A stretch of 64,000 nt of DNA from contig JAQJZZ010000018.1 of the NCBI GenBank assembly GCA_030077755.1, positions 310,001 through 374,000 of the forward strand, given 5' to 3'. The notes under the pieces are model-generated. The model searched no databases. It saw only the letters and a program-made list of their open reading frames with translations, and was not told the DNA's origin. This document shows, one piece after another, positions 11,424 through 21,799 of the stretch; position 1 is the stretch's first letter; each line of letters opens with the position of its first letter. A program made the translations under genes and the position numbers. Source of the stretch: Filosporella fistucella. Lineage: Eukaryota > Ascomycota > Leotiomycetes > Helotiales.

Positions 11424-13253
11424 TCAGCAGTCTCGGTCGTGGGAGTCCTTCCAAAACAGGATGGCATTATCAACTCTCCATCGTTTGAGGGGATCTGAAG
11501 TGCTGGGGATTGTCTCTTGGGTAGTAATACCTGTTTTTCTTCTACTATATTGGAGCCAGATCTTTCGCTGGGATTTGACAACGTTTAATGCGAGGCAATG
11601 AATTCTGTTTTTCTCTGGCAGCCCATAATCTGAAGCATCAGATAATGTACCATGGGTGTTGTGATTTGTCTCTTCTTCGACAGCGATCACAAATTCAGCG
11701 ATTCTCGCCAGCATTCTTGCGTCCCATATGCCTTCATTTTCGACCTTCCGTAGCATTTCCAAAGCGACGTGGCGAAGAGGCTTATAGCGACACTTCAAGG
11801 CAGTGTAGTAAAGGGGATAAGAAACTGACAAATGAACTTTAAAGTCCGTTTTCTTTGGCTTGAGGGGTGGTATAGTACTAGCGGAATCGTTCTGTGCCCT
11901 AGGCAGTGGCAGGGGAGGATGATGAGCGGTGTACTTCTGATATGTGTCGACTAACTCGACAATCTTTTTGAAGGCAGGTAGTTGTTCATCGTAACAACAC
12001 TCATCATAAGTGTAAGAAACAGCTAGATTAATCCTCGTAGCGTAGTACACCAGCCAAAGTAAAGCGCAACCCGCTAAAGCTTCTGGACTTTTCGCTGTCC
12101 CTTTCTGCAGAAATCCCTGAAAGGCACTCTTCCAGCGAGAAAGTATGTGCATGAAATGCCGGCGCTGCGATGCAGCTTTTGGCATATTGTAATCCCGGTA
12201 TGTACTACCATGGAAGATGGTGTAGATGTCAAACCCACGATCTGGATGTGGACGCCACCCAGGAAAGCACGTTTCAGCGCCTTCTGGGGGCGTAACAAAT
12301 TTCATAATATTTGTAAGATTCACGTACAGGCTATCACGAGCATCCAAGAATGTGTCAAATAGGGAAGGAATATCCCCTACCGTCTGGTAACTTGTATTTG
12401 GGGACCAGGGAGTTCGGGAGCCCATATATAGCACAGATTGCGCATCAAGCCGTAGGAACGTCTTTGCCAGTGGTTCAAGGTCAGCCGAAGTTCCCACGTT
12501 TGAGTTGACGTTTTGAATTTGGCCAGTAGGCTGTGAGGAGCCGTAGAGCTTTAAGGCGCCATCGAGATGGGTTGCAGCAGCTATATCATTTCCGCGAAGG
12601 ATTTCCATGAAAACAAATATTAAGCAAGCAATCATGATCTCCTCTACCAGTGCAGGACTCCAGGATAACTCTTCAATGCGACTCTGTAGTAATCGGATTG
12701 CAGAGGCGTACCGAAGCGAAGAAATGGTGTCGAGTGCCTGGTAACTTAAATTTGAGTCAAATTTTTCGTGGTAGTTCTGAGTAGCCACTCGCTGTTCATA
12801 TGTAGCACCGAATGCAATGACAGCGTGCTGTATAGTTGGAGATGATGAAGCTCTTTGGATACTTCTTGACCAAAAGTCGGAGTCCATTGCCTCAGTTAGA
12901 GAGGGCAAGCAGCGGTGGAGGAAGCTGTGAAAGAAGTGGTTGCTCTGCTCGTTCAAAGGTAATCCCAGAGTACGAACTGAGGTGAGTGAAGAATCGTTCC
13001 ACGGACTTGCTGGAGCCCTAATAGCTTCGTGATTTTCGCATTTACGACCCGTCGATGTGCAATTCCAGCAGGACGGCTTCCCTTCATCACACTTCACGTG
13101 CCGAGCTCTAGAGGATACATCAATCAGCCATCTGAATTGAATCTACCCCCAGAATGGTGACCAGGAGACTGACCGACATGTTAAACAGCCACTTTTGGCT
13201 CTCTTGCCGCCCTTTCGAGTCCGCTTGATGGATTTGGGGTTGTCGCTTGCCAT
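11424..13253 (-). CDS. Zn2Cys6 transcription factor
   Basis: A 587-aa fungal regulator of the Gal4 type, acting in the nucleus. Two exons: 13253-13174 and 13107-11424. The intron splits the zinc cluster after KSGCLTCR, which continues RARHVKCDEGKPSCWNC and then GRKCE, giving all six cysteines. A basic stretch with KRTRKGGKR just before it can serve as nuclear localisation signal. The rest is the fungal-specific middle homology region, with hydrophobic segments such as LVEEIMIACLIFVFMEILRG. Which genes it controls is unknown. The nearest are the secreted protein (tail to tail) and the glucosyltransferase beyond it. The ATG at 13253 is the first in frame before the cluster. Confidence 0.88.
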
Positions 13254-13993
13254 GGGTGTCCGAGGCGTCGACAATCTCAATAAGAGAGACGAATGGACCA
13301 GTTGCCAGCATGTATTACTGCAGAGATTTCGAGAACTAGGTATTGGCGGTTCGCGTCGATCAGGTTACATCTATAAGAGATTTGTATCTCTGTGACTTAC
13401 CATATAGAAATATTCAACATGTAATTAAGCTCATTGTGTGGCTTGAGCTACACCGATCGATTTGTGAAAGAACATTGCCGTGGGCCATCATTACGTGGTG
13501 GCGCTGCACTTGGGTTGTCGAATTCGGTTTAGTCTATGTCCAATTGACGATGCAGCCAATCAGTGGATTCAGAATTGCCCTTTCTTGCAAAGTGTAAGCC
13601 GTCTCGTCTCATAAGGCTCAGACTTTTCTTTTTGCGCTATTCAGTCCAACGTCTTTACACAATTTCGCAATTGAAACCCGGAAGTGTGTTGCAGAATAAG
13701 ATAGCTGCCTTGTGAGATGAAAGGGATTCATGGCAGCCACCTCATGGCCGCGTCAGCACTTACACTCAACAACTTGTGCTCTCCAACAGACTGGGCATTT
13801 AACGCGGCTTGTATTTTACCACAAGGCTGCAGCCTACTTGTAGCCTACTTCATGTTCCAGTTTGACTCACCGATCATGCACCGCCCAAATTAAAACCTGT
13901 CAGGATCCCGACTTTGGAAAAACTTCATCCCAAGTTCCCGCAATCCCACTTGTGTTCTGATATCCCCTCTGGCAACCTTAAACTAAACTAAAC
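13254..13993. other. Divergent intergenic region with CCAAT box
   Basis: This 740-bp gap separates the regulator from the small MGC protein. A CCAATCAG element at 13556-13563 fits a Hap-complex CCAAT box, though its target is unclear. I see no gene. Confidence 0.35.
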
Positions 13994-14424
13994 ATGGGTT
14001 GCTTCACAGGCTGTTCTAGCTCAAACCCGAAAGATAAATCAAGATTTAGATCGAAGACAAAAAAGGAAGGGAGAATCAAACTAGTGCCTACGTATCTAAA
14101 CCAGAATTATGTTGATCGAAATGATTTAAGAGCGTTGTTGGAAGTTAGGTTTGTCGAGTTTAAGATTAGTGTAGGTTTATTTGATTTCTTCCATTGGGTC
14201 AAGGACAACATGCTAACGACAAACAGACACTAGATGATGGAAGTACGATGGTAGAGGCGGCTAGGAAATTGACTTCTGTGAGTATTATTGCTTGAAGACG
14301 GAGGCTGGATGACAAGAACGATCAAAGCGAGGGGCAAGTGGCTGATAAGAGATAGGATGAGATTGAGTATTTACAGAAATTGAAGGCGGAGAGAGAACCA
14401 AGGGAAGACGTGTTTCCATATTAA
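13994..14424 (+). CDS. Small MGC-type protein, probably membrane-anchored by lipids
   Basis: The predicted product is 98 aa. Exons: 13994-14170, 14227-14277 and 14356-14424, all with clean GT-AG ends and a coherent frame. The start MGCFTGCSSSNPKDKS has glycine at position 2, cysteines at 3 and 7, and serines following. This is the pattern of N-myristoylation plus palmitoylation seen on many peripheral membrane signalling proteins. A basic region follows (KDKSRFRSKTKKEGR), then an acidic and leucine-rich part ending EREPREDVFPY. No known domain is visible. It sits between a transcription factor and a CorA-like protein. Expression should be checked, because the gene is short. Confidence 0.5.
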
Positions 14425-15754
14425 GTTTTGAAGTAGGGCCAGTATCTGTGGGAGTGTAACGAGCTTAGTGAGGAAGTGGTGGGTGTGGCATGTAAGGGAG
14501 ATGCAAAGACGATGAATTGGTATGACAGGAACTGGGAGGTGGACGCCGTCTGGCTGCTGACAATGAGCATACTTTGGATGTGAAATTAGTTTCCTTATCT
14601 TTTGCCTCCAAGTTTGGAGCTTTGTCATTTCTGTTTAAATATATATATATTAACATTGGTCTATGATCGTTTTAAGGTTGCTCGTTTCGACGTGCTTCGC
14701 ATACCAGGCAGTATCGAAACATCTTTAAATTACCCCACTATCTTTCAATTTACCCCGTGTCTCGTTTGATTTATCTCGAGTCTCCACACTGACAACCGCT
14801 GACGCCAGAACACAGACAAAATATTTTCCGGTGCTTTCGTCACATTTTTGGTTCCCTTTTTGCTCCTGCTTTTTGGCGATGGATGACCTCCGTTTCTAAC
14901 ATTAGTTCTGAGAGCTGCGACGATATTATTATATTTTCTACTCATGAGCACACGAACTTAGGAATAGCTTATGTATTATTACAGAACATCTAGACCCGGA
15001 GTAGAGTGTATTGATGAGAATTTTTTCAAAAGATAGAGAGAGGGATATTACAGCTTCAGGCAGTCGCCAAAGGAAGTAGGAGAGATCGGTGGTGGGTGAC
15101 GGAAGAAGGACAGAAATTCGGATATCTAGGGACAGCGAAGTTTTTTAAACTTGGATACAGATAGTGGAATAAGGTGAGAAAATCTAAAAAGTAATAAAAC
15201 AGCAAACCCAACAGGGAGGCCTGCCAGCGGGCGCAAGAACTGCCATGATCGGCGATCAACCACCAGTCAGGCTAATTTTCAGGCTCCGCTGGCTACAGAC
15301 CTCACGTAGCACAGGCGTCACCCTCTGGAAGTTGGCATACCACAACGCTCTTGTCACATTCTCATACATCTTGCTGGGGGCTGATTCCACCATAAAAATC
15401 CTGAATGCTCCACACGTCACTGAACGTCCACGGGGAACGAGAGGCTCCTTCGATCTGCCAGCGCAATTTCGAAACAACGACAGCTCTGACGAGGTAATTA
15501 AATGCTGCGCCAATACTCAGGTGCGTCTTTTTGTATCGTGATTAGCTATCCATCAAATGCACTGTGCCCGACATGGCTGCACCTGGCGGTACAGCCCTGC
15601 AAAGAGGCTGGGGCTGTGTACGCCACAGGAGTTCACAATATTGTTCACCGAACCACGAGGCGTCTGCTTTTCTTGGCCCTGCTAGGTATTATGAGACATC
15701 ACAAAATTATATTGTCGTAAATCGGAAGTGTGTTGAATAGGAAAGTGTCGGACA
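14425..15754. other. Long intergenic stretch
   Basis: About 1.3 kb with no convincing gene. Two TTACCCC elements lie near 14733 and 14753, the first in the form TTACCCCACTATC that recurs elsewhere in the window. Short open frames on both strands around 15245-15540 overlap each other and look like chance. Confidence 0.35.
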
Positions 15755-17554
15755 ATGTCCGAAAAATCCGAGTCTGAAAAATTTATCAGTTGGCCGGTGA
15801 GAAATCGGAGAGTGAAGGCATCGTTTTTCGATGATGTAGCTGGTGATGAAGAGGCACTCCGAGAGGAAGTTGGGAGGTTATTTGGCAGTGCGGATGTTTT
15901 TGAGGTGGAAGCTTGTGTAATTGATGGGTTAGGTATGTTTGGCCGCATGCCGTTGAAGGTAAAGACTTTTTCAATAATGCTGATCTCGAACAGGCTGCAA
16001 AGCCGAGAAGTTGAGGAGTGGAAGGGAATTAGAGGAGTTTCTGTAAGTAGCGACCTTTGAAATCTGAATTCGCGATTGAGGATTCGAGAAATGTACTGAG
16101 AATTTACAGGAACAAGAATGAGAATGGATCAGGGGCAAAAGATCCATCTGCGAGTATATTGTAAGTTTTCTCGGGAATGCTTCTTGTCCGAGTCTGACAA
16201 GTCGTAGTTTCCTTCACCAACAACACTCTCGAGCCCGATTCTCAATCTCAGAAAAGGCGGCTGTAGCACTACTCCATGGATTAAACGTGTTCCCGTCGTT
16301 CTTGAAAATTCTGTCGAGTTTCGGCGTTGAAGATGGGCCACGGGCACAAGGAAAGACTGGATTCTACGAAGAAACGACGAAAAATAAGGAAGGAAATTTG
16401 AGTACGGGTGGCTCACTGGTTAATCAATGTGGATGCTAAAGTGTGGCAGCTTTCGAAACTACATATACTCTAAAACATGTAGAGCCCAAACCTGGCTCAG
16501 AGCTCCCTTTTTCCATCCGGCAAATGGGTGTTTATCAACACTTCTCCACACACAATCGAAAGTCTTCCTACATCTTACTCCAAAACTCACTGAAGGTTCG
16601 AAGAAACATCGCAACATTTGCCAAGAATGGCGAAGGTGCAATGCTACCAGATCACTGGAAGAATATTCACGAGGTCCATCTCGCAACATTGAGTAGTAAT
16701 TGGTCAGCGTATCTAAAACTTCTGGCTGTGAAGATTGCTGAGATTGTAGGTATCCTGATATCTAAAGGTGGAATAAGAGCTGACAAGAAACAGGAAGACG
16801 CAGTGCGCTTCACTCGTCGTGATAACACACACAGAATTACGTTCAAGATCTTGCAGCAGCTCAGTAAATACATTGATATCCTGATACGACTAGATCACGC
16901 TCTTGATTTAAACATCGTTGTTCTGGCGAAATTGTCTCAAACTGCTTTGAGGCGACAGGAGATTGATGATCAAGCTGTGAGACATCAGTATGAAGAATTT
17001 CAGGCTTCGATAAGAACGACCGTGACAGAACATGAATTTTTGATAAAGCATGTCAATTTAGTGAGAACTTGCGCTGATGAAATGGCAGTCCTGGTAGATC
17101 TCTCCATCCCACCGAAATACAGACACAGCCTGAAGAGAAAGCTAACCCTTCTTTCAGCTTCGAGATACAATTACCCTGGCGGACAGCGATGGGATGTTGA
17201 CTTTGACTCAAAGAACTATCCAGGAGGCTAGAACCATGAAAACGATAACCTTGATAGCACTTATCTATCTTCCAGCGTCGTTCACAGCAGTACGTCTACT
17301 TCCGGTTCAAATGTCTGTGAAGGATCCACTAACTTAAATAGGCATTTCTGAGTATGGATATCATACATGTCAGCTCTCTTCAAGGTAGAATGAAATTGAC
17401 AGTAAAGGACGATATATGGTTTTGGTTGGCAATAACCTTACCGCTGATGACTATTACCATAGTAGGGTGGTGGGGCTGGGAACTGGTAGTAAGACGACGG
17501 GCAAGAGTCAAATCTATGGAAAGGATGCAAAATGAGAAGATTAAGGGTGTGTAG
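15755..17554 (+). CDS. CorA-like fungal membrane protein without GMN motif
   Basis: A 470-aa protein built from eight exons: 15755-15932, 15994-16042, 16110-16160, 16208-16401, 16450-16745, 16794-17093, 17158-17289 and 17342-17554. An N-terminal soluble region contains SIFFLHQQHSRARFSISEKA, then HGLNVFPSFLKILSSFG and SIRQMGVYQHF, the layout of fungal CorA-like transporter-domain proteins. A helical stalk (MLTLTQRTIQEARTMKTITL) leads to two C-terminal helices, IALIYLPASFTAAFLSMD and DIWFWLAITLPLMTITIVGW. In true CorA channels the first helix ends in GMN; here the matching spot reads LSMD, so metal transport is doubtful. Intron 5 is 48 nt, in frame and stop-free, so a 16-residue-longer form is possible. 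It lies convergent to a kinase gene. Confidence 0.72.
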
Positions 17555-17863
17555 TGTTGACATCAAATTGTACGATCGACATGGGGCAATGATATATGAT
17601 TGGTCAATTTGACGTGGTTTTGGCAATTCAGACCCGCTCAGACATCGTGCACTTATTTTGAGCAGCAATTCCCACATGTTTACACTAATTCATAAATCCA
17701 GCGGCCGAAGAGATTGAGATTACTTGAGAACTCTGTCTTGGTGATAACTCGGCCTAGGTTTTGGAAGCAGCGTCAGGAATTAATTCCTGAGGGAAACTCT
17801 CCTTTCACGATCGATTGTCGACCAAAGTGGGGTCGCGTAAAAGCTATTTAGCTATCCTACGAT
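17555..17863. other. Intergenic between convergent genes
   Basis: This 309-bp spacer lies between the 3' ends of the CorA-like gene and the kinase gene. It contains GAATTAATTCCTGAGGGAAAC and other AT-rich sequence. I see nothing coding. Confidence 0.35.
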
Positions 17864-20800
17864 TCAACGAGGAGTTCTGGGAGAAGGAAGACGTCTTCGA
17901 GATACTTGTTCGTACAGGTCCTTCAATTCGTTCAATCCTATTATCTCGTTAGCTAATTTGGGAAGAAATAGCATGTCATAGAAGCGTACCGCCAGGGGTA
18001 CGAAATTCTATCTCCACCCAATTAATCTCCATAGTTTCCTTTCCGAGAAGAAGTTTGGGAGAGAGCGGTAAGGCTGGATAGTCATTCTTTGAAGTGAAGT
18101 TGCCGATTGGAAACTTCCCCTTGTGGACAGACCTAATGGTTAAGTGTCGGTCCGAAATTGTTTTGTTGGCGTCGAGTCCAAACTGAATGGTATTCAAACC
18201 TCGCACTGTGAATACATCAGCAAGATTACACATGATTAGGTGTTCGCTAAAAATTCAATGCTTACTGTTGATGGTGAGACAGCGACGTGGGGGTCCGGGA
18301 AAGAAGATAACGAGCCTAATCGGGCTGTCGCTATTAGTGAAAGGTGGAAGTACGCTGGGTGAGCTGGGTGAGCTGGGTGAGCTGGGTGAGGAAGGTGCTT
18401 CCCTATGGCCAGTGATGACTTTTCGGGCAGATAGATTTTCTTGAGCCTGATGCAAATTTCTGATCGAGCTTGCAACGGAGTCCTTTCTGTCCGGGCCAGC
18501 AAACGCTTCGCTGGATGATGAAGCAATAAACCTGCCCTGCACTACCGTTAAATTTTGACGTCCAGCGAAGCTGATTGAACACTAACTCCATATTCTTTTT
18601 CCGTAAGTTCTTTCCAAATCTGAACGTGACCTTCTTGGTATACCTCTCTGTTATCGCTAATAGAGATACCTGGCGGGCGGACTCTGCATTTGTTTATTGA
18701 CAATCTGGACTGATTAGAACATTTCTCAATGGGGATACCAATTGTGCTTACTCGATGTATATGCTATTACCCAATAACACAATCTCTTGGTGTGTGACCG
18801 CAGCAAAAAAGTGGTAGTAGTCTGTTAAGATCAGCGAGTTGCCATCTGATCGCTGAGCAATCCATACCAACTGGATCTTCAAATATGAAGCGGAGGTTGG
18901 GATGTATTATTCCAAAGGAGCAAAGTGAATGACTTCCAAGGTCCGGATGGTAATCACTATCAAACAAGCTGAGTAGTTTGAATGATTCTTCGTTCAGCCC
19001 CGCTGTAGAGTTTTTCATCAGCAATTGCTTGTCTTCTTGTCTCCTTCTAATGATAATACCTGAGTCAGACACCACGCAGGATATAACAGTCCCATCTTCA
19101 AGCTTTTTGTTAAATTCCAATGCCAAACGAATTCGATTTCTATTTTGATGATGTAGCATATAAATTTTACATGGTGCTCGTTCCATTTTTCTCTCAAATT
19201 GTGTTCGCCTGGAAGACACATTAGCGTTTTTGACAGATATTTGTTTGAGCAACACTTACATGTTTCTTAGCAGTGAGTTACTTCCGAGTCCACATATAGA
19301 GACTTCACCGTCGTCAAGCAACGGCCATTCATCTGTTGGGGTATTTTGAGATATTATAGCCGAGCATTCAGCCATTGGAGGTCGATCTGAAGGTTTAATA
19401 GAGAACATTCGCTGGACGAGATCAATGACGGAAGTCAAATAGAGATCTTGAGTGGAACGGAGTCTATTTAGGGTGTGTGTCACACTGGGACGCAATCCAA
19501 AGGCCCCTGGTGTTGCCGTCCAGAACCCAATACTAAACTCGTTTTCTTCTGACTCCTGACGCCGTAAATTTCTGAAATTCGAAACATATTTTGTGCCGTT
19601 ACTATTCCTATCCCCTCTGATATATTCGATAGCCTCAATGATGATGCAGGCCATAGACCAGACGTCATATGATTGCGTGCATTCAGTATTTTGCGCTCTT
19701 GCTCCACTTGCCAGTGACATAGGTGGACGGAAGTTTACGTCCCCTCCACTAGTTTGAAAACGTCCTCCAACATCAATGCCCTGGTCCGTGATACGAGTAT
19801 TGCCAAAGTCTGACATAACAAGTGACCACCCTTCATCTACAAGAATATTATCTGGTTTAAGGTCGAAGTGGGCGGCAACGCTTTGTACATTTTTCTCAGG
19901 GTCGTACGTCTTAGGGGCGTGGAACCATGCAACTGTAGACACGAGATCAACGATCGCCTGCCATAGCCAATGCTGAAGCATCGAACCCCGATACTTTTCT
20001 GGCCGCTCTGGCCTTGATCCCAGGATGACTTTACCATCAAATATCGCTTGAAGGCTCCCTGGATATTTGTTGAATACGTAGTTTACTTTTTCTCCAAGTT
20101 TGTAGGAGAACAGAAGCTTGACCAAGTGATTTGTAATAGGTGGATGATCATAATTTGAGAAGAACTGGAGGATAGTCTTTTCGGTACTTCTCTCTTGCCC
20201 ATTTACCTCCTTCCGAACAAATTGGTTCTATTATGATGAGCGTTAGCATTGTGAGTTTGTAGCTTCAAGCAAAAGAACACATACGTAGTTCAAATTACCC
20301 CTGAAATCTGGGTGAATCTTGAAAGTCCAGAGAACTCCACGATCTGTGCTTTCATCGGCAGTGGGATCAAGTTTGACATCCCCCAAGAATGGTAGGTTTA
20401 CGTCGACAAATGTGTGGAAGCTTCCCAGAAGCATCGTTGGGGTATTGAACGTTTGAGACACATCTTTGAAGGATTTGATGAAACGTCGAGTCGTACTTTC
20501 AGGTGCTAGTTGAGGGAAGAGATCCGGATGCTGATTCTGAAGAGGCTGAAATAGATCCCTAAGTAGAATATCGTACTGGTCATCTATTACAAGATTTCTT
20601 GGATAGAAAGTACAGACATGGCGAACAGCGAATCCACCACCCATAAGCAATAGGGCACAAAATGCCCGGCATTTGTCGTCGAATTCGGTACCCTTATTTC
20701 GGGTAAGGACATCTATCAAGGTCGCATCGCTGGGACTATCACTATCTCCAGGTGGATCTCTACAGATTACGCATTGGCACTGCTGTAGCACCTTTCTGAC

Positions 20801-20998
20801 ATTCTTTTCGACAAATTGTTGAATCATCCTTGGGGGAAAGAGCAGATTCTTGGTGCTTCGATCGTGTTCGTCGCCATTTTTCTTGACAGCATTCTTTCTC
20901 AACTCTATGGCCAAGCCAATCCCAAGACAGGGGTTTTCGTTAGTATATGTGGTAATGGCTTTGATGAAGTACTCGTTTTCAATGGTAGCGGTTGACAT
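17864..20998 (-). CDS. Non-RD protein kinase of a fungal-specific type
   Basis: A predicted 930-aa protein. Exons: 20998-20285, 20227-19260, 19208-18771, 18683-18587, 18536-18266, 18205-17990 and 17952-17864. The kinase core has a catalytic loop AAHFDLKPDNILV (about residue 358) and the metal site SDFGNT (about 378), followed by SYDVWSMACIIIEAIEY, typical of subdomain IX. The usual HRD arginine is phenylalanine, so this is a non-RD kinase, and I see no clear glycine-rich loop. A 230-residue N-terminal region and a C-terminal part (RKMERAPCKIYMLHHQNR onward) belong to a lineage-specific layout I cannot name. A serine/proline repeat is encoded by a 9-bp minisatellite. The last intron is only 37 nt; if unspliced the protein stops at 17976. 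Substrate is unknown. Confidence 0.7.
18354..18389 (+). repeat. Coding minisatellite, 4 x 9 bp
   Basis: GCTGGGTGA is repeated four times without change. On the minus strand it encodes a Ser-Ser-Pro repeat inside the kinase gene. Copy number may vary between strains because identical short repeats are prone to slippage, and each unit adds exactly three residues. Confidence 0.85.
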
Positions 20999-21799
20999 TG
21001 TGGATATCGCTGTCCTGGAAATAAGGTTAGATTGCCAAGCTCCGGTACTTGGCACGTGATCTAGCTGGTGCCAGCACTTCTTATTTCACTCACAAGCTTG
21101 TCGTTTCCTTCACACAAGATCAAAAATACAACAGTTGTCATCGATAGACGTTGGGCGATATGTCATGCTTCTTGATCAACCGGCAAGACAGCAGAGTCTC
21201 TCAAGATGGTGTGCTATGAGGCTGTACAAAGGTGTGTGCTGCGGTGCAGAGAGTCTCGTGCAGGAGTCGTCCTCACACCCTTCTTTCCATTCAAGTGATC
21301 ACTTCAGGCTGCTTGTGCGACACAAATGGAATGATGTGTGATTATTTTTGTCGGCTCTTCCAAGCCGTGGCTTTGAAGCTGTTCTAATATTGGTGGGGTT
21401 TAATATCTTGTAATTCTCAACACCAATACAGCGCTTACAAATATGCAGCTTTCAGCTACGATATCTTCAAAATGGGGTTCAAACAATCAATACTTCGTGC
21501 AGGCGTCAACGTGCCCGCAGAAGCCAATTGGCGCATGATACAGCCCTCCTGGAGGAAATTAAATTTGCCCTTTTGGTTGTCTCTTTTCAGCCTTACTCAG
21601 TGGCGTACATATGTGCGAGAAACTGTCACCCCTGACGTCTCGCTCTGGTCGGTGTCTAAAAGGGTTTGAATGGAATCTCGTTTGTACATCTGAGTATACT
21701 TTGTTCCTGATACATCATCCACCTTCTTTGCGTTCTTTCGTGACTCGATCTCTACGACAATATTCAATCGCTCCAGAGAAGCTGCATGCTTAAATAAGT
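20999..21799. other. Divergent intergenic region
   Basis: This 801-bp gap separates the kinase and permease starts. Short open frames here (for example 21472-21669) lack any family features. GGTTTAATATCTTG near 21400 is a weak promoter-like AT patch. I see no supportable gene. Confidence 0.35.

Noticed and set aside
15245..15541. Overlapping open frames on both strands
   Set aside because: They mirror each other, lack family features and have no splice context.
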